Assembly (NCBI RefSeq): GCF_014905175.1
Contig: NC_057788.1
Location: 18,384,154-18,448,153, forward strand
Length of the DNA stretch: 64,000 nucleotides
Reading direction: 5' to 3'
DNA from: Aphidius gifuensis
Lineage: Eukaryota; Arthropoda; Insecta; Hymenoptera; Braconidae
Below are positions 32,557 to 44,263 of this stretch, piece by piece. A model generated the notes under the pieces. The model saw nothing but the letters and a program-made list of their open reading frames with translations. It did not search any database and had not been told where the DNA came from. Position numbers and translations under genes: made by a program. Within the stretch, counting starts at the first letter, position 1; each line of letters starts with the position of its first letter.

Positions 32557-33150
32557 ATCCTGATAGTATTCTTGTCAGAATCTTATCAGGGTTCCCTATT
32601 CAGAATACGTTAAGGTTTCCTGTTCCTTTTCTGAACAGGAAAATTGAGTAAAAAAAGTCAATTTATTTGATATATTTATCCTGACAGTATACTGGTCAGA
32701 ACCTGATCAGGAAGCCTTATTCAGGATATGCTCAGGTTTCCTGGTCCTTTTCTGAACAGAAAAACTGTGTGAAAAAAGTCAATTTATTAAATATATTTAT
32801 CCTGATAGTATTCTAGTCAGATCCTGATCAGGAAACCTTATTCAGGATATGCTCAGGTTTCCTGTTCCTTTTCCGAACAGAAAAACTGTGTGAAAAAAGA
32901 CAATTTATTAAATATATTTATTCTGATAGTATTCTAGTCAGAACCTGATCAGGAAAACTTATTTAGGGTATGCTCAGGTTTCCTGTTCTTTTTCTGAACA
33001 GGAAAACTGAATGGAAAAAATCAGATTTTTTTTATTCATTCACCCTGATAGTATTCAATTAGATTCAAGCCAGAAATGAGTCAGGTTTCCTGAATAAGGA
33101 ATCCTGATCCGTTTCTTATCAGGTTCTCAGGTCAAATAGGGCATCCTGAA
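32557..33150. repeat. Tandem array, about 121-bp unit, nearly five copies
   Basis: TATCCTGATAGTATTC-type unit starts at about 32557, 32677, 32798, 32919 and 33042. Each unit carries CCTGATCAGGAA (a palindrome) and GGTTTCCTGTTCC. The same words, less ordered, are at 28230-28380. Confidence 0.85.
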
Positions 33151-33172
33151 AATTTTTCCACTCGGGAGGATA

Positions 33173-33463
33173 CTTCTAATATCATAATATAGATGTTCTT
33201 GGATTATAACAATATTGCCTTGCAGCAAGAAACTTTTTGTCATGATCCAAGAAGGATACTTCTAAAATTATAACATAAATGTTCTTGGATTAGACATTAT
33301 TGCCTTGAAGCAAGAAACTTTTTGTCATGATCCAAGAAGGATGCTTCTAAAATTATAACAAAATAGTCTTGGATTATGACAATATTGCCTTGAACCAAGG
33401 AACTTTTTGTCATAATCCAAGAAGGATACTTCTAAAATTCAGACAAATGTTTCTCGGAACTAG
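33173..33463. repeat. Tandem array, about 83-bp unit, three and a half copies
   Basis: AAGGATACTTCTAA starts units at about 33174, 33258, 33340 and 33421. One inverted unit lies at 27848-27894, which makes the array part of the terminal inverted repeat of the enclosing element. Confidence 0.8.
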
Positions 33464-33991
33464 ACGTACATGTCATGGATTATGACATAGACGTCTCGAT
33501 TCAAGAAATTTTTTTTCCTTTCAACATTTTGTTCATGATTCAAGAAAATTATTTGCAAGAAGGAAACTTCTATTTCATAGAAGATTTTTTTCAGTGTAGG
33601 TTCAACACGATTTGTTAAATTGTCACGAAAAATTGAAAGTCTTTTTTCAACTGGAAAAGCAGAGTATTGATACGTGACAGGTAAAACCAACACAGTAACT
33701 GACGATAAGGTTAGAGCTAAATGATTATTACAGTGGAGATGCAAATTTTGGCAAGGTGTCTTATTAAGATCTTATGTCACTACAAATGCCAGAGAAAAAA
33801 ACCTAAAAACTCATCATCTGTTGCACAAGTTTATCTAGGTGAGTTCATCTAGCTGACTTTGAAGAAAGGACACAATTATTTTTTTTTATTTGTCAATACA
33901 ATAAATACAAAGAAATTTTTTTTTAAATTTCAGAACTGATTATTAGTAACTATGCGTTTTTATATTTTGTTTATTATTATTATTTTTTTTT
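33464..33991. other. No supported gene
   Basis: A minus-strand frame (33460-33744) overlaps the repeat end and has no recognisable domain. T-runs follow. Confidence 0.4.
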
Positions 33992-33997
33992 TTGGAA

Positions 33998-34612
33998 GTG
34001 GATTTTCCTTATGAGATTGGAAGTAAAGTTGAATGGTTAAAACATAATTTTGATCTACCAGAAACTGTTAACGAATTGTGGAAAGATACCTCTAAATTTA
34101 GAGTGAAGCATGTTATTGAAAGTGGAGACTTGAAATGCTTCTATTTACTTGTCTATGTTTTCTTCTATTTCTTTTCTACTCACCCGGGCAATGGATTGAA
34201 ACTGGTTTGTAAGTTTTATTTTATCAACATTAACTTAAGAAATAAATTAAATCGTAATGTTCCTTAATTTTTTTTATATTAAATAAATTACTACATTCTT
34301 AAAACTTAATTGTAATAAAAAATTGAAAATTTAATTCAGATAAAAATTGATTATAAGACATTCGTTCGAAACGATTCAAGTACAACGATATTGAAAATAC
34401 TGCAAACGAAAGTAAGAAAATAAAATTAAGTAATTCCTGTTCTAAATATTTGATGAATAATTCGTTTATTTAATGTAACAGATTATCAAAGTGCAATAAT
34501 GATTTCAATGTTACCATCATTCGTACAAGTTCCATTGAAAGTATTTCCTGAACGAAAAGATTATAAACTAGAAAGAGCAGAGACAGTTAAAGAATTCATT
34601 TTACATGCCGAG
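33998..34612 (+). other. Possible small exons of an unidentified spliced gene
   Basis: 33998-34207: open, begins after a long pyrimidine run and AG; carries IGSKVEWLKHNFDLPETVNE. 34340-34411: bounded by TTCAG and GTAAGA. 34482-34612: bounded by AACAG and GTAAAA; carries ISMLPSFVQVPLKVFPERK and ERAETVKEFILHAE. Splice-like borders are good, but exon phases do not join without a stop, so this is either a decayed gene or the exon borders are misjudged. I do not recognise the protein. Confidence 0.35.
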
Positions 34613-34621
34613 GTAAAATTA

Positions 34622-34680
34622 TTTTTTTTTTTCAAAGAATTAATTGACGAATAGAAAGACGTCGGAATTAACTTGATGAA
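34622..34680 (-). repeat. Third copy of the 56-bp repeat seen at 20805
   Basis: Inverted and about 10% diverged. Directly after the last possible exon's donor site. Confidence 0.7.
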
Positions 34681-34719
34681 ACTTTTATGAGACATTTGTC
34701 AATACGAATTTAATTTATT

Positions 34720-35160
34720 TTTTCCTAAGGAGAGGATGTGAGATACCTGTTGATTTTTTTAGCCACATTATCCTTAGAAATTAACAGGTGAGTCACATCT
34801 ATTTTTTAAAAATTTGCCAACAGTAATTAATTCATCAAATAAATCAAAATACATTATTGTTGTTATTGTTTTACGGAGGCTAGGAGCCATAGGCTCAGCC
34901 ACAGTTTTGTATTCTAGAACAAAAAGAAAGCGTTCATAACTTACGAACTAATTGACATAAAGGCATCGTATCAGGCTTAAATGATGCGTCTTTGAAAACC
35001 CTATTGCCCACATGATAGGTTTTTTCTGCCATCTTTGATAGTTATTGAGAAAAAAAAAAACTTTAAAATCGAAAAAAATATTTGTGTGTTAGCAGAACGC
35101 GTGAGGGAAGTGAAACTTCTTCCGCAGTCTGTCAAGAAATTTGTAACGACTTCAATAATA
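34720..35160. other. Repeat fragments, no gene
   Basis: 34720-34810 is a fragment of the TAGCCACAT/ATTAACAGG hairpin family. GAGGGAAGTGAAACTTCTTC at 35101-35120 is the shared motif also near 28413 and 25775. The short frame at 35035-35303 is simple-repeat sequence. Confidence 0.45.
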
Positions 35161-35471
35161 TCAACAATCAATCAATTAATAACGATAATGATGATATTAT
35201 TGATGATATTAATAATATTGATAATGTTCATAGAATAAATGATGATATCAATATGATATTTATAATAATATTATCAATCATATTGATAATATTCAAAATA
35301 TAAATATTGACAATATTATCAATATTATATCGTTATTGATATTATTATTATTATTGATATTATTAATACCATCGATATTTATAACAATATCTATAATAAT
35401 AATAATAATAATATTCGATATATGAATACTAATTATTACTAATATTTATATTTGAATACTATTAACAGTAC

Positions 35472-35505
<34 letters not shown>

Positions 35506-35730
35506 TTTAATATATCGATATTAACAATATTATTATCAATAACAATTACTTCAATAATATTATATAGAATAATAATGTCGTTAATAATTTTAATAACATT
35601 ATAAATCAGAAATAATATTAATATATTAGTAATAGTATAAATGATATTAATAAAAACATTTTTAATATCAATATTTGAAATATGAACACTGATAATTATT
35701 AATATTTATACTTGAATATTAATGTCAGTA
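35160..35730. repeat. ATT/AAT low-complexity tract
   Basis: Irregular ATT, AATATT and GATATT runs, resuming at 38490-38650 on the other side of the inserted element, so the element at 35734-38482 probably landed inside this tract. Confidence 0.75.
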
Positions 35731-36581
35731 TTGCACTGAGAAAAATATCCTGCGATTTTTACACAGATTATTGTAAAATTTGGGACCGTGGCCGACATCT
35801 GCGAAATACACCATAATTTTGTGTAATTTTTGCATAAATAAAAAATGATTCTACGTTATCTGATAAATCCCATAAAATTTTCATTGACTATATTGTAAGA
35901 TTTATTATTTTTAAATGAAAACTTATTTCATATGAAAAAATGTAAAGTTTGCATTGAAAGAAAGATAAATTTTGTAATATTTTATTGTAATTTTACATTT
36001 TTTCAAGAGAAATACCGATTATTCCGAGAAAATGAAACACCAGAATGATTTATTAGAATTCATTTTACATTTTTCAAAGCCGATTATTCCGAGAAAATGA
36101 AACACCAGAATGATTTATTAGAATTCATCTTATTTATTGTAAAATTTACCGAAAAAACATAAAAAAAAACATTTATTCAGTGATCTTTTTCATTTACGTC
36201 GTTGGAACGTAAAATTTACACTTTTTCCGTAGAAATATTGTGACGTACACATTGCTCCCACTCTTGCTTTTTTGTCGAAATGTTTTTTTGAGAAATAAAT
36301 TAATACGTAGTTTGAATTACTTTTACAGCCATACGACACAATAATTATATTTTAAAAAAAATAAAAATGATGTAAAATTAAACTAGACTACAAATTAATT
36401 TATTTAGCAATATCGATTCCTTAGCTATTTTTCCCATAATTAATTTATAAAAAAGCTATAGGCAAATGTTTCTAAGAAAAGAATGTTGCCAAATAAATTG
36501 AGTCGTAATTACGACTAGATTAATTTTACAGCCATTACGTAGTAGATAAAAGACATGTAATTTTATTTTTGAAAAACAAAA

Positions 36582-37141
36582 ATGTCCAAGGAAAAGCAGT
36601 AGGTAAGAAAAAGATGTAGCTAAGGAATTAAGGTTGCCAAAAATATATGTTTAAAGAAAATAATGTTGCTTGAAATGTAATTTTTTGGCACCATTAATTC
36701 CTTCGCTACATCTTTTCCTTAGCTACTGCTTTTCCTTGGACATTTTTTATTTATTTTATAAATAAAATACATGTAAATTTATTTTTTAGAAATACAAATG
36801 TCCACGGAAAAGCAGTAGCTAAGGAAAAGATGTAACTAAGGAATTAATGTGACTAAGGAATTATTTCCTTGAAATATAATTTTTTGGCAACCTCAATTCC
36901 GTAGCCACATTAATTCCTTAGCTACTGCTTTTCCTTGGACATTTTTCATTTATTTTATAAATAAAATACATGTGAATTTATTTTTTAAAAATACAAATGT
37001 CCAAGGAAAAGCAGTAGCTAAGGAATTAATCTGGCTAAAGAATTGAGGTTGCCAAAGAATTATGTTTCAAGGAAATAATTCCTTAGTCACATTAATTCCT
37101 TAGCTACATCTTTTCCTTAGCTACTGCTTTTCCTTGGACAT
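36582..37141. repeat. Three tandem hairpins, about 145-162 bp each
   Basis: 36582-36743, 36798-36942 and 36997-37141 each start ATGTCCAAGGAAAAGCAGT (one base differs in the second) and end with the complement ACTGCTTTTCCTTGGACAT. They are separated by the same AT linker with ATTTTATAAATAAAATAC. Inner arms contain TAGCTAAGGAATTAAT words in both directions. Confidence 0.9.
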
Positions 37142-38018
37142 TTTTTATTTATTTTTTAAATAAAATTACATGTTTGTTACTACATAAAATTATTTGCATC
37201 GTGTCAATTATGACTGTCGTGTAAATAAATTTTTTTTTTTGTTTTTCTTTTAGATAAAACTACGGGGTATTTTGTAATTATACCTTGGTTGACGTTATAT
37301 GTTTTTTATAAGTACGGGGTGCCCCGTAAAAATAAATTCTCCATTTTTAAAAGCCTTCAAAATTTGTTTGTTGTCATAAAAAAATAAAAGAAGCCGTAAA
37401 AGTACGGGGTCTCCTGTAAATATAAATCGGTAACATAAAAATTCGTCAATGTTTTGCTAATCTTTTAAAGTTTTTTTTCCGTATTTATAATGTTCTTGGT
37501 AAACGTTCTATATCTACGGTGTCATACCGGAATATTTGATGATACATTCACAAATAATTTATATACCCTACATAGAATATAAAATAACTCGTGAATACAC
37601 CGTAAAATATTCAATGCGCAATGAAATAATTCCGTGATAATTTGATATTTTTTACATCATATTCCCGTAATTATAAATTCCTGAATTTTTACGGTATTCT
37701 TTCGTAAATAGTAGTAACCACATGCAGAAAACTTAGTGTAAATAAATAGTTAAATACGGAAATGTCAACTTGGCCCACTTAGTAGTGGTTGCCCCGTAGA
37801 ATTAACGAAAAAATTCTCTCAGTGTAGTCTATATTTATATCACAGTTAATTCTAGTTTATTTATTTGTTTTTAATTTTTATACTCCATTCATGTTTTAAT
37901 TTTTTCTATATGTTTATTTCTTTATTTATTTAATTTATCAATTAAAAATGTATTATTTTTCATTTGTCGAATGTCATCCTTGATATGGACGAAAATTTTC
38001 CGTTTTTTAAGTTTACGC

Positions 38019-38081
38019 GCGATGGCTTAGGGGATAACTTAGGGTTTAGGTAGATGTAGGTTCAAATCCCGATCGGGACAA
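38019..38081 (+). other. tRNA-like sequence
   Basis: GATGGCTTAGGGGATAAC resembles an A-box and GGTTCAAATCCCG a B-box. Stems incomplete; likely SINE head or pseudogene. Confidence 0.4.
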
Positions 38082-38762
38082 GCAAAAACAAACATAAAAC
38101 AAACAAAACCCGTTAATATTCTGAATAAAAAAAAAATCATTTTTGTCAATTTAAAATCGTTATATATTATTCAAAAAAACAAAAAAAAAAAAAACAAAAA
38201 AAAATGTAAATTTTACATGATTCGTCGGTAAAACACCATTTCTACAAAATAAAGATAATTTCTACAGTTTAACTTTATAAAACAACATTTCTACAAAAAA
38301 AATGTAATTCTCGCAGTTTAACTTTGTAAAACAACACTTCTACAAGAAGAATGTAAACTATACACAAAAATACGTGAAACACTCGATTACTAAAAAAAAA
38401 AATGAATTCTTACAATATTTCAATACGGTCCCAAATTTTACATCATTTTCTGTGTAAAAATCACAGGATATTTTTCTCCGTGTGATATTATTGTCAATAT
38501 TATATCATTACTATTATTTTCAGTATTATTATTATTATTATTATTTTGAATAGGATTTATACCATTGATATTATTATTTATATTATATTGATATTAATTT
38601 TATTATAAAGAATAATAATATCAATGGTATTTATCATATTTATAATAACGCTGCAAACCGATCAGCTACACTATTGGCAACGCACACACACCCACACTCA
38701 TCTCCTCTCTCGCTCGTGGCCTTTCACTCACTCACTCTCATTAGTTATATGGGCAAACGTTT

Positions 38763-38864
38763 GCTCGGTCTGAGTGTTCGCTTGCGCCGTGCGTTGGCTC
38801 ACTCCGACCGTTCGCCTGCACCGAGCATCGGCTCGCTCTGACCTTTCGCTTGCGCCGAGCGTTA
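38763..38864. repeat. GC-rich 34-bp unit, three copies
   Basis: Units start at 38763, 38797 and 38831 with GCTCNNTCTGANNNTTCGC and GCGCCGAGCG; exact 34-bp spacing. A CA/CTC-rich stretch precedes (38680-38740). The region is much more GC-rich than its surroundings. It could be a promoter CpG patch or a transposon part. The frame through it (38774-39040) is a by-product. Confidence 0.7.
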
Positions 38865-39419
38865 CACGGCCGACACACTGTTTTTTTTCACTACTCTGCG
38901 TAAAAAAGTTTCACTTCAAAAAAGTCAGACATTTAATTTTTTTTCTCAAAAACTATTTGGGGTCGACAAAAAACTCACATAATAAGAACCAAAAAATGAA
39001 TAAAAGAGTTTACTATCATTATCTTTTTTCGTTAAAATGAATTTTGAGTTTATTTTTTGTTTTAACTCATCATTTCATTGGCATAGTCATGAACCTAGTA
39101 CCATCGAATATTTTTTTTTTTTTTTTCTGTCTTGTACTACTGAGTTTGTAAAATTTATATTCAGTGATGCTTCTATTTTTAATATTGATAAACGTATATT
39201 TTTTTGTTCTTTTTAAGCAAGCTTAAATTGTTATGATTGTCATTGAGTGTTATTTTCGATTTTGACAAAAGCTTGTGATGGATAATGTTTTAATTATTTG
39301 TGTCATTAATAATTGGTAATAATATGAAAAAAAATCTAAAGGGTATCAGCTAAATTTTACTTTAAATGTTACTTACCCATCCTGGTTTTGGAATTTGATG
39401 AGATTTTGAAGATGTTAAA
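38865..39419. other. No gene seen
   Basis: AGTTTCACTTC at 38909 is the inverse of the shared GAAGTGAAACT motif. Remainder AT-rich. Confidence 0.45.
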
Positions 39420-40063
39420 TCAACAGTAGTCTGAAACTTCTTCTTGTTTACTTTTTGGTTGATTTTCATAAATCAATTGTAAATGTGTAAGTATCGTTTC
39501 AACTGCTGTAATTACTTCAGCAATAACTAAAAAACATGACAGGAAAATGTTATCAATATTGTTGTTGTTGTTTGAACAATAAATGAAAATTTTAATTATA
39601 ATAAAGATTTTGGATTTAAAAAAAATATTTAAAAAATTGAACACAAAGTTCCAACATTCACAAAATACATTTTTTATATTTTTAAATAGATTACCTGTTA
39701 TACCAGAACAAAAAATACAACTGTTGTTTAATATGTTGTCATTTGTTTTTTTTTTCATTAGTTTGAATATCAATTATTTTAATGTTTCTGTTATCTCCTG
39801 GTACACTGTTTGGAGATTCAATATCATCGTTCTTCATCTTCGTCTTTTTTATAATATGTAGTAACAGTCTCATTGGTGTTTAACGTGGTGCACGATATCG
39901 AGCGGTTGTTGATGTATTTATCGAATCGGCTTGATACTTGTTTGACGTTTTCTCGAACTTTTTGAAAATTATTTAGATTTTTTTTATTTTCTGTACACAA
40001 TGAGGCATTATCAGTTGATTTTTTTGATTTTTTACTTATTATTAATTTTCCTGTGTTATCCAT
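39420..40063 (-). other. Possible small spliced gene, unidentified
   Basis: 39824-40063 is open from an ATG at 40061-40063 and Lys/Asn-rich (MDNTGKLIISKKSKKS..), ending acidic. In another frame the following bases read DDIESPNSVPGDNRN. 39420-39529 is open after a T-run and AG and reads VIAEVITAVETILTHLQLIYE. These could be the first and last exons of one gene. I recognise no domain, and the middle exons are not clear. Confidence 0.3.
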
Positions 40064-40127
40064 AATAAACGACTCTGTTTCGGCGAATGATTCTATGAAT
40101 CACCACTAGCGGTCGACAGACAGCACC

Positions 40128-41720
40128 TCACGGGCTAGGTGTTGAAAGCGCTGCCTTGTGTGTTTTCACGGAAATGACTTGGGGCTTTACAGGCTTCGTC
40201 TGGTTCGTTTGCAAAAAAACTGCATTTTTTTGCAAAGTTTTTATATGATTGTCTTCAAATTTTAAACAAAACTCTTCGCATTCAACATCGCCAATCATAC
40301 ACTTCGAATGATCTCCGAATACATGGCCCACTATATTTGACAGATATTGTCTCAATCCGTAAACTCTTTCAGCTACCAAGCAATCTTTTTTATTCCATTC
40401 TGCGACTTTTTTTTCAATACATTTTTTCATGATGTATCCACTTTTATTTATACGATCTCTTAGATGTTTTATGGAGCATTCAGTTGGGCGATACAGAATT
40501 ACCATTCAGGAAACGTTGTATAGATTCTTACATAAATTTCGATATAAATGGTTGGAGCATTCAACTTTTTCTACGATAACACCATACTCCTTGTAAGGAT
40601 TTAACTCTCGGATGATGTTATAAATACTGCTGTCTCCATCAGCAATCATTTCTTTATTAATAACATTGTATTTTGGATCTTCATTATTTATTCTTTTCCT
40701 GAAACCTTCAGCAAGAATATCAGTTTCCATAGCAGAAGACGGCTGATTTTTATTCCAATTTTTATAGCAGATATGATGGTTTGGAGGTCTATGTTCTCTT
40801 TTTGCACGGTCACAAAAAGAACAAACTTTGTTTCTGATGCCACAGAATAAAACTTCTCCTGTCTGAAATACAATTATTATTGCGATTCCAGACAAAGCAT
40901 CATATTTTGAGCGTTGATATGACCGTTTACTCCAAGCGCCATCTACAATGACAGTCATAAATGGCATCTCATTATCAAGAATGTTTAAGCTAAACTGATT
41001 TCTTCCAAAATCGTTTTTTTAATCTCCTGATTACTTATTTCATAGATAACTTTTGAAAGTGTATCACGCTGTTTTATGTAGGTTGGTTCTGACATGCAAC
41101 GTATATTGCTGCAATTAATTCTCTGAGGGTGGAATAACCAATGCCGGCAGTTAATGAACCAGTGACTGCAGCTGTGTTTATTTGGAGACCAACACTTGGT
41201 GCATCTGAGCTGGTCCATATTTTCTCTGAATATCCACAACTCAAGCATTCGTAGGTTATTCAAGTTTTTAAGCATTTTGTAAAAAAACCAAATTTTTTAG
41301 TTTTCCTCCACAATTACTGCTTCCATGGATATCAAATTTTTCATGAATTTCGTTGAAAAAGTTATTCAAATCAACGATATTATTACCATCGAGCTCGACA
41401 TCATGGAGAATTTCTAGCTCATTGTTATCGTTGTCTTGTATTTGTGATGTAGTATTTTCGTCAGTATCACTCATGAAAATGTTTCTTGTTTTATCATGCA
41501 TTGATACCCATTCACAGTCAGCTGTTGAATTTGTTGATTTTAAATGATGATCATTCTCAACAATGCATTGACTTGGAGAAAAATTTTCTATTTGTTTTCG
41601 AGCTGCTGATATTTTATTTTGAGTTAGATCGGTCTCGCGCATGCGTTGAATTTTAATGATTTTTTGATCTTCATTGAACGTCATCAGTGAAGTATTTACT
41701 GGTTTTCGATGACTATTCAA
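40128..41720 (-). pseudogene. Mutator-like transposase-domain gene, broken
   Basis: The core at 40506-40967 has TVIVDGAWSKRSYQRSKYDALSGIAIII, then EMIADGDSSIYNII and VEKVECSNHLYRNLC, the pattern of the Mutator-like transposase domain (PF20700 type). Upstream, 41080-41210 encodes NTAAVTGSLTAGIGYSTLRELI in a shifted frame. The C-terminal part (40128-40505) continues after a TGA at 40506-40508 and has GHVFGDHSKC. At least two frame changes upstream, one in-frame stop and a missing C-terminus. The N-terminal 41268-41720 part is acidic linker. Catalytic acids in DGAW and DGDSS are visible. Confidence 0.75.
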
Positions 41721-42507
41721 ATGATATCTTTTTTCAATAAATCTGACTCTTCCAAATTTACCTGAAAAACAGGTTCATGTTTCTTAATTACAGGTTATGT
41801 TGTTTGATTTTAATTTTTTTTGTGATATTTTCTTAATAAATAAAGTTAGAATAAAAAAACTTATAATGATTTTGAGACATATACTTTTTTGAATCTTACC
41901 ATTTTTAATCAAATGTAAATTCGTTTTTTGATATTGTTGCCGAAATTTCATTTTGAAATTCACATAATTTTTTAAAGGAAGTCTAAAAAAACACTGAAAA
42001 TGATTTTAAGAGATGTATATGAAAAAAGATGATTATTTATTATGATTGAATATTGATAATACAGTTATAGGATATTATTAATATTGTTATTGTTATTATT
42101 ATGCCATGTCGAGTTGACTAATTCCAACTTTATTCTTACTCGAGTAAGCAAACATTGTTTACCTGTGATGATTTATATATGCGAAATGGTCTCAGACACT
42201 GGCCTAAAACCAGAATGTCGATAAATGTTGGCTTTTTTCGTCTGGAAATGAGTACATATTATAATTTGTATGTTCTCTAAGCTGTCATGGACAAAATTGA
42301 TAATTAATAATTCGTAAAACAATTAAATATTTTAATCAGACTTACCCGCCAATGAAATCTGTTGGATTTTTTTGGTTTTCTTGCATGTTGGCATAATATT
42401 CTAATCAAATTGATGCTATTCACAAGATAATTATAAACGCATTGACAATTTTTCAATTTTTTATTTGGTGATAATATTTAACTTTTCAAGAGAATACCCA
42501 CGACTTA
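41721..42507. other. No gene seen
   Basis: AT-rich with repeated TAATATT words; no repeat or RNA identified. Confidence 0.45.
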
Positions 42508-43442
42508 TACAGACTGTCCCATTTTAATTGGATAATGAATTTTTCTTGAAAATCAAGTAAAAGTAAAAGTAAAAGTTGTAGGGTTTGGCGGGGGACTTGG
42601 AAAAAAAAAAAAAAAAAATCAAAAAATTCAAAATGGCGGAGTTTCAGGTATGAACTGAGTTTTTTTAAATGGATACTATATTTTTTTTTTGTACAAAAAT
42701 GTTTCTTACATCAAAACTAACACTTTTTACTTGAAGAGTTTTTCGATAAAATTACTTATTTTTTCGGCCCAATTTTGTCTGTTGATGGATTTTCCTCAAA
42801 AAATATGGCTCAAATTGAAAAATAATATATAGAAAAGTTGTAGCGTTGAGGAAGACAAACACGAAAAAAAAAAAAAAAATTTTTTTAAAATTCGAAATGG
42901 CGGAGTTTAAAGTATGAACATCTTTTTTTTTGAGGTTAGGTGCAATTTTTTTTTTCTAAAAAATTTTTCGTATCAAGATTAACACTTTTTCATGATAAAA
43001 TTTTTTGGCTAAGTCCATTTTTTTTATCCATGCTTCTCACTCCGCCATTTTGAATTTTTTACCAAATTTTTTTTTTTTTTTGTGTTTGTCTTCGTAAACG
43101 TTACAACTTTTCCAAATATCATTTTCAAATCAAAGCCATTTTTTTTTGGGAAAATCCATCAACAGATAAAATCGGGCCGAAACAACAGTGATTTTATCGG
43201 AAAATTTTTCGAATAAAAAGTGTTAGTTTTGATGTAAGAAACATTTTGGTGCAAAAAAAAAATACAGTACCCATTTAAAAAAACTATGTTCATACCTGAA
43301 ACTCCGCCATTTTGAAATTTTTCGATTTTTTTTTTTTTCTGTTCCTTTCCATACCCTACAACTTTTACTTGAATCATTTTTCAATTCAAGCCATATATTT
43401 CAAGAAAAATCCATTATCCAATTAGAATGGGACAGTCTGTAT
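42508..43442. mobile_element. Foldback MITE, Tc1/mariner type (TA)
   Basis: CAGACTGTCCCATTTTAATT at 42510 and its complement ending CAGTCTG at 43439 are flanked by TA. The two 450-bp arms pair almost throughout and each contains an inner duplicate around AAATGGCGGAGTTT, so the arm is itself a doubled unit. No coding capacity; frames here are palindrome by-products. Confidence 0.85.
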
Positions 43443-44263
43443 ATTTATGACACAAAACAAACTGACAGTGCTACCTGCAGGGTGATTTTTAAAAAACAAT
43501 AATGAAGCTGTGAATATATTAAATTTTGATGTATAGTAATAATAATAACCATCGTAATAATAATAACTGAAAATATTAGAATATTATATTATAAATACGA
43601 TAGAAAATTATTATACTAACCCAAATATATAATATATTTGTTAATAACAATAATCAAAACTATTCCTTCTTATTTTGTAAGATTGAATTAAATTACAAAT
43701 TCTCAATAAGTCTGTAATTCCTTTCAATAAATAAAAATCTTAAGGGAAAGCAGTAACTAAGGAAAATGCCACTGCTTTTACTTCGTATGTAGTATAATAA
43801 TTAACAGGCTTAGATTTGCAACAGAAAATTTCGATTTTCATTCCCAATAAACCGGGTATTGATTTGAAGGTTGAATAGAAATGAAATTATCATTAATTTT
43901 CTTTATTATATGTTGATTTTTCGAAAAACAATTATTATCGTGTAATACTTGTAATATTAGAAGTTTTTGCTCGATGTAATTTCTAACCTCTGCTCTTTAG
44001 CATTTTACATATCGAATTCACAAGCTTTGTAATCATGCCAATTAGAGTGAGCAGTATTACAGATTACAGAGACGTTGAAAAAACGGCGTGCACCATCTGT
44101 CGGTAAGTTCGATCGTCAAAATCATACAAATTTAAGAGGCAACAACGAAATTACAAGTAAAAAAAGATACGAGAATTCGAAGTATGAATAACTTTATTAG
44201 TCACGTGTTTTTAGTTAAAAATTAAACTTTTTATTTCATTATTATTAGATAATTGACCTGCAC
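43443..44263. other. No gene seen
   Basis: Fragment of the AGCAGTAACTAAGGAAAA hairpin family at 43748; otherwise AT-rich. Confidence 0.45.

Larger units (their letters stand above)
27820..33463. mobile_element. Large inverted-repeat element with subterminal repeats, interrupted by a LINE
   Basis: The left end 27820-27893 is an inverted copy of the right end near 33370-33463 (shared CCAAGAAGGATACTTCTAAA then CAGACAA.TGTTTC). Farther in, the left block 28230-28380 (GGATCAGGATTCAGGAACGG) matches, inverted, the right block 33090-33150. The right arm is expanded by two tandem arrays. Without the LINE the element is about 3.4 kb. Inside is a decayed minus-strand frame at 28.9-29.6 kb. The type of element is unknown. 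Confidence 0.6.
35734..38482. mobile_element. 2.75-kb inverted-repeat element, non-coding
   Basis: CACTGAGAAAAATATCCTG at 35734 faces its inverted counterpart CAGGATATTTTTCTCCGTG ending at 38482, and the match continues inward through TAAAATTTGGGACCGT, about 65 bp. The interior has many ATGTAAAATTTAC-like words, the triple hairpin array, a block of TACGGGGT/CCCCGTA words at 37255-37800, and no open frame. The end sequence resembles that of 45562-46496. No clear target duplication. Confidence 0.75.

Noticed and set aside
35035..35303. Plus-strand frames of 67 and 73 residues
   Set aside because: Mostly simple ATT/GATATT repeat translated into Ile/Asn/Asp runs.
36582..37141. CRISPR array
   Set aside because: Repeats are long palindromes with identical linkers, not short repeats with unique spacers, and the DNA is eukaryotic.
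38774..39040. Plus-strand frame across the GC-rich triple repeat
   Set aside because: Frame openness is caused by the GC-rich 34-bp repeat; downstream part is AT-rich noise.
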